This document shows positions 32,751 through 43,709 of a stretch of 64,000 nt of DNA, piece after piece. The translations under genes were made by a program, and so were the position numbers. Origin of the DNA: Castor canadensis (lineage: Eukaryota; Chordata; Mammalia; Rodentia; Castoridae). The stretch spans positions 47,573,570-47,637,569 of the forward strand of contig NC_133401.1 of NCBI RefSeq assembly GCF_047511655.1. Direction: 5' to 3'. How positions within the stretch are numbered: position 1 is the stretch's first letter; each line of letters opens with the position of its first letter. The notes under the pieces were generated by a model, which worked only from the letters and a program-made list of their open reading frames with translations, made no database searches and was not told where the DNA came from.

Positions 32751-33875
32751 TCATTTCTGAGCATTGATGAAATCAATAAGCAGAGAAACAGATGCAAAAC
32801 CAAGAATGAGTTCACTAACAGAGAACTTCTAAATCACCTTCTCATACTTGAGCACTAAACTTCATTAAATTATGTCTAGTCTTTTGTATGTGGTAGCCTG
32901 AAAATATATACAGACAAGTAAATGGGCACTGAGAAGGCTCTATGATTTTGTGTGTGATCATGGAGTTGGCCTGAGTAAGTAAATGACTTAGGCCATGGTC
33001 AATTCTTCTTGATGCCATTGCTAGAAAAAATTAGCTCAGTATTTCTGCCCCAGGGCAAATTGGACCTGGGAAGGCCTTTGAGCACTGTTCAAGAGCACAG
33101 ATCTAAGTACAGATTCTTTCCATCCAGGCCACCGGCTTACAATATGACCTCATGGTTAGTGCTGCCCATTAAGGCAAGGGAGGAATGCTGGAATTGATTC
33201 TGTCATTCCACAAACATCAATGTGTCTTATTCTGTCACTTCTTGCTACTCAGTGAGTAAGAGTGTAGGCTTGCTCTCAGGACACCTGCAGTTTAGTATGA
33301 AAAACACAATTACAGAAGAATAAAGTTTTATGAGAATCACACTAGGGAAAGTAAAGGAGGTAGATGACAGGAGTCCTCCCTGACCTGACTGGAAGTCTAA
33401 GGGTCAAAACAAAGCTAGACACTAGGTAAAGATAATAAAAGCAAATTTTATTCAGTAACTATTTCAGTAATGGGGCGAGGTTAGTATAGAATTGAGTTCC
33501 AATCTACAAATACACTGCTGAAAACAAACAAAATAGTAACTGAATGCCACAGAGACAGGTGGAGATTTATACCCAACGAGCAGAGTAAGGGGGTCAGCAG
33601 ATGGAAAATTACCAATAGGATCATCAAAGGTGGGTGGAGGGACTCTTGCTAAATTGTCTTCACAGGATTCTTAGTAAAGCCAGGCCATAGACCAAGACAT
33701 CAAGGTGGGGAGGTGAAGAACATTTTCAGATATCCAGACAGTCAGGTATCAAGGGTTTCACTAGACTAACTTGATGGGATTCTTGCTCAAATGTACCTCA
33801 ACCAGTAAGGACTTGCAGAAAGGAGTACTTAGCTGAAAACTGAAAGCCAATTAAAGCTGGATTGGGACTGTGTTC
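32751..33875. other. Unassigned intergenic sequence
   Basis: About 1.1 kb. The words gataataaaagcaaatttta near 33430 could be a reversed LTR polyadenylation part, but nothing more supports this. No gene is seen. Confidence 0.4.
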
Positions 33876-33879
33876 TAAG

Positions 33880-34460
33880 AAGAGAGAACATGTGTGAGGG
33901 CCTCAGAGGTAAGGTGAGCAGAGAGTATTTAGTAAAAAAAGAGCTGATTATGGTTGGTAAATGAGGTGTGAGATGAAGGGCTGGAAAATGACTAGACATG
34001 TGTGTGCTCATGTGTCTAAATCTCAGAAGAGATTTAGAAGCTGTAATCTTGGTAGAGGCTCAGCCCTTGTCCAGGGCTGGTGGGGGGTTTGCGGGGCTGT
34101 GGGATGTGAAAGGAACCCAGATGATTTGCTTTCTCCAGCAGAAGATAGTTTGGCAAAGGCACAGGGGCAGGCAGCCCAGGTGAGCATGGAGCCCCATGAT
34201 GTGGGTGTGAGTTAAAATAATTTGGATGAGGAAGATGGTATGGAGCTTGAGAGAATGGAAGGACTGAGATAGTTAGGAGATAGGAACAGTAGGACTTGGG
34301 GTGCCATTTAGAGGAGCAGAGGGAAAGGTTAGAGTTAAGGATGACTTCTAGCTTTCTGACTTTGTGAATGGGGCAGACAGTGAAATTAGGAAGGGTAACC
34401 TATGAGGGGAGATGGTGTGTGTGTGTAGGAGACACACTGAGTTAGAGTTGTAAGACATTC
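33880..34460 (+). repeat. Ancient interspersed repeat, family not named
   Basis: The words agagagaacatgtgtgaggg, aaggatgacttctagctttc and gtgaatggggcagacagtg follow the order of a common mammal-wide old repeat that I recognise but cannot name with certainty. It is heavily diverged. Confidence 0.4.
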
Positions 34461-34469
34461 ATGTTGAGA

Positions 34470-35250
34470 GCTCAGGGTTGAAACTCTGCTGCCCTGAGTG
34501 CTTCACGTCATCTCTGGAGGGCTGATGTGGACCCCACTGTTCCTCACTGACCATCGGGTACTTGCCTGGTGAGTCACTCACACCAGGGTATGGAAGCCAG
34601 AGCAGAGATGCTGGAGAAAGGGTAGCTAGGATAGAAAGGGTAACAGGAGGGTCAGCCCGTGGAGAGAGAATGTAGGAACCACTAATAAGAAAATTCCTTT
34701 CTCTCTTTCCTCCTACTTTCAGCAACCTGCCCTCTAGTCCAGCTTTAAAGAACAAGGTCAAGAGATGTCACTCACTTCCCCCAACTAAACCTTGTGAATC
34801 TTGAATGGTGGGATTCAGAGTCTACAGAAAACCTCTCCACAAAGAATGCAGTTTATAAAGTGATTTTGGTGCAATTTACTGGTCAGATTAAGATGCCTTC
34901 CTACACACTTGTCTCAACCTGGACAGACTTCAAAAGTGTAAAGTTAAATTTAAAAATTCAGTTGTGACATGAGCCATGTAAATATGGAAATTCTTTTATG
35001 GACATCCATGTATGTAAAAACATGGTTACACCATCATCTGTAGAAAAGGAGTATGGAGGTCTGAATAATGGAGGTGAGCAGAGGAGACATCAACCATTTT
35101 GGAGATGATTTTTTACAATTTAAAATAAAGACCTGAAGCATATTTCATAACATGTTAACATTTGTTAATATTAGGCTTTAGTATTGTATGTTTAAAATAT
35201 TTCTTTGAAATGGCTGTATGAAATTTCTTTCACACAAGAAATCCAAAAAG
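34470..35250. other. Unassigned intergenic sequence
   Basis: About 780 bp with no gene or repeat that I recognise. Confidence 0.5.
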
Positions 35251-35254
35251 TATA

Positions 35255-35915
35255 TGTAGATAGTGTCCCCTCAGAAGAGTGTTTAGTCCTCCCACACTTC
35301 CAAGAGGGGCCGGACTTAGTGACTCATTCCAAAGACCAGAAGAGGGGAAAGAAAAAAAAGTACCTTTAAGTAGAGAAATCTGTAGATACCACTTTGCCCA
35401 AGTGCTGATGCTTTACAACACCAGGAACAGTGTCTGATGTGACAAGACAGGAACTTTGCCTTTGGAGTATTCTTTCTGAAAACTTGTAACCACAAGTAAT
35501 CATGTGAAAGACACAAACCCAGAATGGAGGGCATTCTACAGTAGCTGGACATTACTCCTCAAGACTATCAAAGTCATAAAAAACACAAACCAATGAAAAC
35601 CAGCGTTACTGTCACAGACCAGAGAACACTGGAAAGATATGAGAACTAAATGTCACATGGTGTCCTAGATTTGAACAGAAGGAGGCCACTAATAGACAAG
35701 CTGGTGAAGTCCAAATGAAGTCTGGAGTTTAGTCAATACTGGTGTACTAATGTTAATGGTAATGTACCAATGATAGTATACCAATGTGTAACAAAAGTAC
35801 CTCGGTTATATAAGATGTTAACAATACAGGAACTGGGGTATATGAAAGTTGTCCATACTATTTTTGCAATTTTTCTGTGAATCTAGCATCATCCCATTTA
35901 AAAAGTTTGTTCTAA
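35255..35915 (+). mobile_element. Old L1 3' end
   Basis: The words ctcaagactatcaaagtcat, tgagaactaaatgtcacatgg, gtctggagtttagtcaatac and atctagcatcatcccattt match the 3' UTR of old mammalian L1 families as I remember them. The 5' boundary is uncertain; the best-matching part is 35560-35910. Confidence 0.6.
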
Positions 35916-35946
35916 ATGACTCCATGTCATCAAGAACCCTCCAACT

Positions 35947-36153
35947 GTTGGACATTCATGGCTCACGTCTTTAATCATAGCTCTGTGAGAGACTAAGATC
36001 AGGAAGATCAAGGTTCAAGGCTAGCCAAGGCAAAATAGTTGATGAGACTCCCATCTCCAAAATAACCACAGCAAAATGGACTGGAGGTGTGACTCAAGTG
36101 GTAGAGCACCTGCTTTGCAAGTGTGAAGCCCTGAATTCAAACCCCAGTCCCCA
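35947..36153 (+). repeat. B1-ID composite SINE
   Basis: Left half is attcatggctcacgtctttaatc. Right half is ggactggaggtgtgactcaag and gttcaaaccccag-like. The right half resembles the one at 13699-13914 (ctggaggtgtg) more than the ctggtggagtg type, so the two may form a subfamily. Confidence 0.9.

Positions 36154-36194
<41 letters not shown>
36154..36194. repeat. (CA)n microsatellite on a SINE tail
   Basis: About 20 CA dinucleotides start exactly where the SINE's A-rich tail (accaccaaaa in its relatives) would be. Confidence 0.95.
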
Positions 36195-36198
<4 letters not shown>

Positions 36199-37560
36199 AA
36201 CCCTCCAGCAGCTTAAAAATGAGACCAGTTAGACTTCATCTGTGCCTGGGAGGGTTGCAGTATATTACGAAAGTGCAGAGGTGCCTGTGTCCCAGCTGAC
36301 AGAGAAGAAAGTGTATCATGGAGGTCAGTTTTTCAGAAAATTGAAACCAACCCTTCAATCACAGAAAGTGTTGTTATTTTCAGCTATCTTTAATGGTAAG
36401 TTTTCAGAAATGGATGACAAAACTCAGTGTCCTCTGAACAGAGGACATAAGTGTAATTGAATCCTTTCTGGATGAATCAGGGTCACCGGTATGAACATCT
36501 GTTATTAAATCATAGCATATAGAGACAGCACCCTTCACGGTGGCATGGAGGGAAATGCAGGAGCCATCTCCCTGCAGCAAAGCAATGGCTAAGGAAAGGT
36601 CGCTCAGACTGACAAGCATTAGCCAGGTGTTTATGCAGCCACAGGTAAGCCAGCCCTGGATGGTGATCTTCCTCCAACTTCGCGAGCTGTTTATCTGAGG
36701 AGAGCACTGGCAACTAATTTTCCCATTTTTCTGTGCCATTTCACAGTTAGGAATACAACTGTGAATGCAAAGTATATACTCTGGATAGTAGATACCAGCT
36801 AACCCCTTGTATCCCACTCCAGGCAGGAAAGCAGTGGAGGGGAGGGTTAACTCACTGGAACTTTCATGATGGATTTGAAATTACGACCTTTTCCAGATCT
36901 ACTTGGAAGACATTTTCTTTGTTAAATATATCATAAGGAACTATTTGTTTCCTACTTTGTAAAAAGTATTTAATTCAACCAAAGAAGCAGTATAATATAG
37001 ACCTCGGTAATAGGAACCATAGAAATAAAGAACATTTAGAAGACAGAGGTTCAAATTCTGCCCCCAGCAGTGGTGTTTCCTTCCTGGATGCATATTAGCT
37101 GGTGCTCCTTTCTCAGAAAGACCCTGTCTCCCTCCCTGGAGCCCAACAATTGCCCAAGACATGGGCTCCTCTCCTGGAAAATGGACTTCCTCCCACTTCC
37201 TGTCCCAGCCTGTCATTCAGTGAACCCACCCATCTTTGCTTAATCCAACATGGAGAGAGGATTCAGAGGCACCTTTGAATATCTTTCCCTTGGATCATCT
37301 TTGCAGCACAAATGGGAGTTCCTTGAGCCCTGAGGTCTCTGTTTTCTATTTCTGTTTCTCATTCAAATCACCTTGTTCAATGGCAGTCTCAATAAATATT
37401 TCTGAATTAGCTGATTGTGTAATAGTCTCTGCAGGTAATCCATCTAGGCAGTAAGTGACAAGTGTTAAACTGTCAGCACAGAAAAGAGATATTGGGTATT
37501 CTCAAGAGGCTTCCTATGTAACATCCATTTTGTTATTTGTTTGCTGCAGACACAACTCGT
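36195..37560. other. Unassigned intergenic sequence
   Basis: About 1.4 kb. Open frames at 36242-36460 and 36404-36817 show no domain. No gene is seen. Confidence 0.5.
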
Positions 37561-37574
37561 GCTTCCACCAGCAT

Positions 37575-37700
37575 TGTGGATATATCTAGGTGAGGCTTAA
37601 AATTAAAGCCTAATTTATAAATTAGGCACATTAAGAGATTCACAACAATAACTAGTAATAAAATAGAAAAATTATAAAATATGCTATAATAAAAGTTGCA
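37575..37700 (+). mobile_element. DNA-transposon-like fragment, shared with 41700-41965
   Basis: The words taatttataaattaggcac, gattcacaacaa and aatagaaaaattataaaatat recur at 41825-41905. I remember this stretch from an old mammalian DNA transposon but cannot name the family. Confidence 0.5.
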
Positions 37701-37806
37701 GGTTTTTACCTGAAATGAATTATCAACAAACTAATCTTAAAAGTCTGATTAAAGGAAATTTTAACTTTCCTCTAGGAAAGTAGGTAAAACCCATACTTCA
37801 TGTACG

Positions 37807-38140
37807 GCAGGGTTTTAATTTCAGCACCATTCACCCTGGAGGCCAGGTAATTCATTGCTGTGCAGAACTAGCCTTTGCATTACGCAAAGTGTGGCAGCTA
37901 GGGTTGTGAGAATTAGCCAATAAAAATAGAGGGTTCTCAGTTCAATCCAAATTCCAGATAAGCAGTGAAAAACGTGTTCTCATACAGGTCAGTCCTGTGC
38001 AGTGTTAACAGTGTCCTTGATTCTTATCCACCAAATGGCAGTAGCCCTACCCCCAACTCCCAGTGATGACAACTATAAATGTCACTAGACATTGCAAATG
38101 TCCCCACAAGGAGCAAAATGGCCCTGCTGAGAACCAGTAA
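37807..38140 (-). mobile_element. MER5-like hAT MITE with a second element inside
   Basis: Outer parts fit MER5 reversed: cagggttttaatttcagcacc at the left, and acattgcaaatgtccccaca plus ctgctgagaaccagtaa at the right. The middle (about 37890-37975: agggttgtgagaattagcc, caatccaaattccagataagc) matches a different, palindromic mammal-wide DNA repeat. Short duplicate words around the insert (cagaactagcctttgcatt / caggtcagtcctgtgcagt) flank it. Confidence 0.65.
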
Positions 38141-38454
38141 TTCAGGTTACCATATCAGGAAGCTATGAACCTGAGCCTCTTTTTCTTAATTTCAGAAGCA
38201 ATAACTGACTCTGATGAAGCATCAATAAAAAAGTCATAGGAAGAACTCTTCACATCTTTCTTAAACCATTTGAAACATTTTATTTTTTTTTTAATATCTC
38301 TTGGGATCAATTCCCTGAGGTTTTCTTGTCTCTTTTGCAGAATTAGGCTCATTTCCATTGGCTAATGTAAATTATAAAATCTGTCATAATTTCCCTTTTT
38401 CTTAACTTGCTCACAGGTAAATTTAGTATTTAGTTCAGAAAACATCCAAGCTCA

Positions 38455-38625
38455 AGTGCCTAGCATTTTTCTTAAATAAACATTTACACAGTGGCTTGTT
38501 ATATGCCATATATATTTTTAATGCTTTATAAATATTAGGTTTTAAAACTCATTCTATCACTAAGACAACCCTGGGGTAGTAGCTATTATAATACTCTCTT
38601 TTGAAGATAAGGAAACAGAGGGTTT
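38455..38625 (-). repeat. MIR SINE, diverged
   Basis: The plus strand shows the reversed order cagtggcttgttatatgcc, then aaactcattctatcac, then ttttgaagataaggaaacag. Confidence 0.65.
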
Positions 38626-39182
38626 TTTTTTTTTTTGGTTGTCATTGCTTGCTATGATTTATACCCTTTTCACTATCTTTATTTTATAGGTAAGCCCACT
38701 CAGATGATGTTTGAAAGTTCATTGGGTACAAGTTATTATACCATGTATCTACATCACTTCAGGTCCTCTGAACCCCACCTGTATCTTGTTTCAACTGCCA
38801 CCTTGATGACAAGTTCCAACTACTTCATCCAGGCACAACCTCCCAGAACCCAGCCTTGGGCCTGTGCCACACACCTGCCCCTTCCCATCTTGGGCTTCCC
38901 TGTTAACCCCAAGGCATGGAACTCAAGAACCCTGTCTCAGATCTCATAACTGCACATTTCATAATTGTAGAGGAGTTAATACTTCATGGCCAAATGTTGC
39001 CAAGTCGGAGATGGAATTGATGGATCAATTCAGTCTTCTTTTCACTATGGACAGATTGTCCCATGATACAGATTTTCAGAAGATGGTCCCATAAGATAGA
39101 GCAAGCAGTAGCACTTGGTGGCATCCTGCTCAAATTTCTCTTTCCCCTGTTCTGCTGTCTTCCTTCTCTCACTTATGGTCCC
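38626..39182. other. Unassigned intergenic sequence
   Basis: About 560 bp. The 104-codon frame at 38635-38949 has no recognisable domain. No gene is called. Confidence 0.45.
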
Positions 39183-39257
39183 AGGGATGACATTCTTTTT
39201 TTTTTTCCCCTTTTTCTTTTATTATTCATATGTGTATACAAGGCTTGGTTCATTTCT

Positions 39258-39328
39258 TCCCCCTGCCCCCACCCCCTCCCTTACCACCCACTCCACCCCC
39301 TCCCTCTCCCCCCACCCCCTCAATACCC
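39258..39328 (-). other. G-rich 3' UTR tract of L1 copy C
   Basis: C runs on the plus strand are G runs in the L1 sense. They are the counterpart of 22618-22667 and longer. Confidence 0.75.
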
Positions 39329-39697
39329 AGCAGAAACTATTTTGCCCTTATTTCTAATTTTGTTGTAGAGGAGTATAAGCAATAATAGGAAGGAACAAGG
39401 GTTTTTGCTGGTTGAGATAAGGATAGCTATACAGGGAATTGACTCACATTGATTTCCTGTGCGTGGGTGTTACCTTCTAGGTTAATTCTTTTTGATCTAA
39501 CCTTTTCTCTAGTACCTGTTCCCCTTTTCCTATTGGCCTCAGTTGCTTTTAAGGTATCTGCTTTAGTTTCTCTGCGTTAAGGGCAACAAATGCTAGCTAG
39601 TTTTTTAGGTGTCTTACCTATCCTCACATCTCCCTTGTGTGCTCTCGCTTTTATCATGTGCTCAAAGTCCAATCCCCTTGTTGTGTTTGCCCTTGAT

Positions 39698-41619
39698 CTA
39701 ATGTCCACATATGAGGGAGAACATATGATTTTTGGTCTTTTGGGCCAGGCTAACCTCACTCAGAATGATGTTCTCCAATTCCATCCATTTACCAGCGAAT
39801 GCTAACATTTCGTTCTTCTTCATGGCTGCATAGAATTCCATTGTGTATAGATACCACATTTTCTTAATCCATTCGTCAGTGGTGGGGCATCTTGGCTGTT
39901 TCCATAACATGGCTATTGTGAAAAGTGCCCCAATAAACATGGGTGTGCAGGTGCCTCTGGAGTAACCTGTGTCACAGTCTTTTGGGTATATCCCCAAGAG
40001 TGGTATTGCTGGATCAAATGGTAGATCGATGTCTAGCTTTTTAAGTAGCCTGCAAATTTTTTTCCAGAGTGGTTGTACTAGTCTACATTCCCACCAACAG
40101 TGTAAGAGGGTTCCTTTTTCCCCGCATCCTCGCCAACACCTGTTAGTGGTGGTGTTGCTGATGATGGCTATTCTAACAGGGGTGAGGTGGAATCTTAGCG
40201 TCATTTTAATTTGCATTGCCTTTATTGCTAGAGATGGTGAGCAGTTTTTCATGTGTTTTTTGGCCATTTGGATTTCTTCTCTTGAGAAATTTCTGTTCAG
40301 TCACTTGCCCATTTCTTTATTGGTTCATTAGTTTTGGGAGAATTTAGTTTTTTAAGTTCCCTATATATTCTAGTTATCAGTCCTTTGTCTGATGTATAGT
40401 TGGCAAATATTTTCTCCCACTCTGTGGGTGTTCTCTTCAGTTTAGAGACCATTTCTGTTGATGAACAGAAGCTTTTTAGTTTTATGAGGTCCCATTTATC
40501 TATGCTATCTCTTAGTTGCTGTGCTGCTGGGGTTTCGTTGAGAAAGTTCTTACCTATACCTACTAACTCCAGAGTATTTCCTACTCTTTCCTGTATCAAC
40601 TTTAGAGTTTGGGGTCTGATATTAAGATCCTTGATCCATTTTGAGTTAATCTTGGTATAGGGTGATATACATGGATCTACTTTCAGTTTTTTGCAGACTG
40701 CTAACCAATTTTCCCAGCAGTTTTTGTTGAAGAGGCTGCTATTTCTCCATCGTATATTTTTAGCTCCTTTGTCAAAGACAAGTTGCTTATAGTTGTGTGG
40801 CTTCATATCTGGATCCTCTATTCTGTTCCACTGGTCTTCATGTCTGTTTTTGTGCCAGTACCATGCTGTTTTTATTGTTATTGCTTTGTAATATAGTTTG
40901 AAGTCAGGTATTGTGATACCTCCTGCATTGTTCTTTGGACTGAGTATTGCCTTGGCTATTCGTGGCCTCTTGTGTTTCCATATAAATTTCACAGTAGATT
41001 TTTCAATCTCTTTAATGAATGTCATTGGAATTTTGATGGGAATTGCATTAAACATGTAGATTACTTTGGGGAGTATCGACATTTTTACTATGTTGATTCT
41101 ACCAATCCATGAGCATGGGAGATCTCTCCACTTTCTATAGTCTTCCTCAATCTCTTTCTTCAGAAGTGTATAGTTTTCCTTGTAAAGGTCTTTCACATCT
41201 TTTGTTAGGTTTACACCTAGGTATTTGATTTTTTTTGAGGCTATTGTAAATGGAATTGTTTTCATACATTCTTTTTCCGTTTGCTCATTGTTAGTGTATA
41301 GAAATGCTAATGATTTTTCTATGTTGATTTTATATCCTGCTACCTTGCTATAGCTATTGATGATGTCTAGAAGCTTCTGAGTAGAGTTTTTTGGGTCTTT
41401 AAGGTATAGGATCATGTCGTCTGCAAATAGGGATATTTTGACAGTTTCTTTACCTATTTGTAGTCCTTTTATTCCTTCTTCTTGCCTAGTTGCTCTGGCT
41501 AGGAATTCCAGTACTATGTTGAATAGGAGTGGAGATAGTGGGCATCCTTTCTGGTTCCTGATTTCAGAGGGAATGGTTTCAGTTTTTCCCTGTTAAGTAT
41601 AATGCTGGCTGTAGGTTTG
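39698..41619 (-). pseudogene. L1 ORF2 C-terminal part, two frameshifts
   Basis: The truncated frame enters just before the GTRQGCP motif. One base is missing there (near 41553), the same loss as in copy B. Then it is open through the catalytic FADD (41416-41427) to about 40297. There one base is missing (gactg where copy B has gaact), giving an early TGA. From 40267 it is open to the natural stop at 39700-39698, through the C-terminal cysteine-rich segment ([16 protein letters not shown]). Only these two lesions are seen, so it is younger than copy B. Confidence 0.92.
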
Positions 41620-41699
41620 AGGGATGACATTCTTAATCAAGTAGTAACAGTATAGCATTGTCAGGCTCTGCTTTGTAAGGGATCATACTAAGACAATTA

Positions 41700-41965
41700 C
41701 AGTAGACCTCTCAGCCAAGGGAGGGACTATGTGTCCCAAGAACTCCAGGGATGCCTGGAACTGGGTAATTTCAAACTCTAGACAAAGCACGTTTTCCCAT
41801 CCCTATATATATCTATGATAAAGCTTGATTTATAAATTTGTTACCTTAGATTCACAACAATGAAATAGAAAAATTATAAAATATACTGTAATAAAAACTA
41901 TGTGAACACAGCCTCTCTTTCTCTCTTGCTCCCTCTCACTCTCAAAATATTGTATTGTACTGTAA
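41700..41965 (+). mobile_element. DNA-transposon-like fragment, shared with 37575-37700
   Basis: The words ctatgataaagcttgatttataa, gattcacaacaatgaaatag, ctgtaataaaaactatgtgaac then a (tctc)n run and caaaatattgtattgtactg follow the same order as an old mammal-wide DNA transposon. The copy at 37575 carries the overlapping middle part. Confidence 0.5.
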
Positions 41966-42285
41966 ATCTTAGCAACCCCAGCTTACAATTTTTTTTCTTT
42001 TCTTAGTATAAGTTTTCACTTAAAGGAATCGTTTCTCTTTGGCATATTCAAATTGTCAATGTGACTAATCTTGTACTTTACTGAGTAAAATAGGGGTTAC
42101 TTAAATACAAGCACTGCTATACTTCAACAGTCAATCTGATAACCAAGAGGAATACTAAATGAGTAATGGGCAGGTAGTGTATACAGTGTGGATACACTGC
42201 ACAAAAGGATGATTTATGTCCCAGCAGAACAGAGCCAGCAAGTGGGAGATATCATTAGTCTACCACAAGCAATGCTCAATTTGCT

Positions 42286-42370
42286 ATTTTTTTTTTGAAG
42301 TACTGAAGACCAAACTCAGGCCCTTGTGCATGGTAGATAAATTTCTACCATGAGTTACACCCCCAGCCCC
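42286..42370 (-). repeat. ID-type SINE, diverged
   Basis: The plus strand reads gaagtactgaagaccaaactc, gtgcatggtag and acacccccagcccc, the reverse of an ID body, with the tail as a T run at 42286-42295. Confidence 0.8.
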
Positions 42371-42504
42371 AAAACTCAATTTAAGCCTTAGGAATTGTTT
42401 ATTTCCAGAATTTTCCACTTGGTATTTCAGATTGTGGTTGACAGTGAGTAATGAAACTGTTTGTGAACCCACAGATGAGGGTTGTGACTACATAAGCAAT
42501 TTTT

Positions 42505-42990
42505 TTCAGTTTTCTTTTTTTAGTTTTATTTTATCATTTTATAATTACTTACATATGTATACATTCAGGCCCCTTCCACTCAACCCCCCACTTCCAGGCA
42601 GAACCTGTTCTGCCCTCTTATTCTCAGATTTTGTTGAAGATAAAACATGTAAGATAAAAAGAAAAACAGCGTTTTTGCTAGTTTGAGATGAAGATAGCTG
42701 TACAGGTAGACTCCTAGTGTTGCTTCCATGCATTTGTGTATTTCAGCCCACATTGGTTCACCTCTACCAGACCTCCTCACTACTTCCTAGTCCCCTTCCT
42801 ATAGTGGCCTCTGCTGATTTAGGATTACTATATTCACTCCTCTATAGTGGGCACATCAACCACATTCAAGTTTTTGATTTCCTTCCCTTGCCCTGTCCCT
42901 CTTGTGCACGTTCTCCCCTTAGTGTGTGACCAATGTCCGATAATATTATTGCATTTGTCTTAGGTCTATAACTGCATACATAATTATAAA
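42505..42990 (-). mobile_element. L1 3' end, older relative
   Basis: It runs parallel to the 3' part of copy C: ttacatatgtatacattc, a C-rich stretch, gcagaacctgttctgccctc, gattttgttgaaga, gtttttgctagtttgaga, then the ORF2 end (gtgtgtgaccaatgtccga region). It is diverged, and truncated soon after entering ORF2. Confidence 0.8.
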
Positions 42991-43234
42991 TAAAATCACA
43001 CTGAATGGAAATTTATCTAGTTATTTCCATAAACTGCAGAGTCAGTAACATGGATTATAGCCCAATATAAACAAATTCTGAGATGTTATCCATAGAAGGA
43101 CCCGAACACATCAAGGCTGACCCCATAATGTTTATAGCTAAGGATACCAAGACCCAGAGAGGGTGTTGCCAGAGATCGCATTCTCTCAGTGGTGTGTGAA
43201 CACAGACCAAACATTCCCTTTGTGTCTACAACGC

Positions 43235-43425
43235 CAGAACCTCCTATGCATTGTTGCATCTTGTGCTTACAAATTAGGTAACATTATCATCCCCACTTTA
43301 TGCATGGTAGGCTCAGAAACAGTGAAGCGAAATGAGCAAGGCCACAGACTTAGCAAATGGAAGAATCGAGTTTATACCAGGCCTCCAAACTCCACGACTA
43401 GTTCTTTCTCCAGCTGCCTTCCATG
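43235..43425 (-). repeat. MIR SINE
   Basis: Reversed MIR words: catcttgtgcttacaaattagg, atcatccccactttatgca, caaggccacagacttagcaaatgg and a motif for the catggtc end. Confidence 0.75.
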
Positions 43426-43494
43426 GTCAGGAAGTGGACCATGGCTTCCTAGGGAGCCCAGTGGAACAGTATGATCTTCAGAAGGAGACAAACT

Positions 43495-43705
43495 TCAAGT
43501 CCTAGCTTTGCCACTTAATAGCTTTGTGATCTTAAGTAAATTACATAATTTCTCTGACCCTCAATTTCTTTAATTCTAAAAAGAAAAATGACATCTATTT
43601 ATAGTGTGGCCTTGAAGACAAAACAAGATAATATATGTAAATTCCCCCACCATAGTATGTGTATGCAGAAAAGGCTTAATAAATATTAGTCAATTAATAA
43701 ATGAT
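43495..43705 (+). repeat. MIR SINE
   Basis: Near-consensus words occur in order: ctagctttgccacttaatagc, tttgtgatcttaagtaaatta, ctgaccctcaatttctttaa and gcttaataaatattagtcaa. It lies only about 70 bp from an oppositely oriented MIR. Confidence 0.9.
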
Positions 43706-43709
43706 GGAA

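Larger units (their letters stand above)
39198..41619 (-). mobile_element. 5'-truncated L1 (copy C)
   Basis: A minus-strand L1 of about 2.4 kb starts inside the reverse-transcriptase part of ORF2 (41619), runs through the 3' UTR (39697-39210) with its G-rich tract (39258-39328 reversed), and ends in a poly-A tail (T run at 39198-39206). The 15-mer agggatgacattctt at 39183-39197 and 41620-41634 is an exact target duplication. Divergence from copy B is low. Confidence 0.95.

Noticed and set aside
40400..40660. Plus-strand frames across copy C (39590-41596)
   Set aside because: All are shadows antisense to L1 ORF2.
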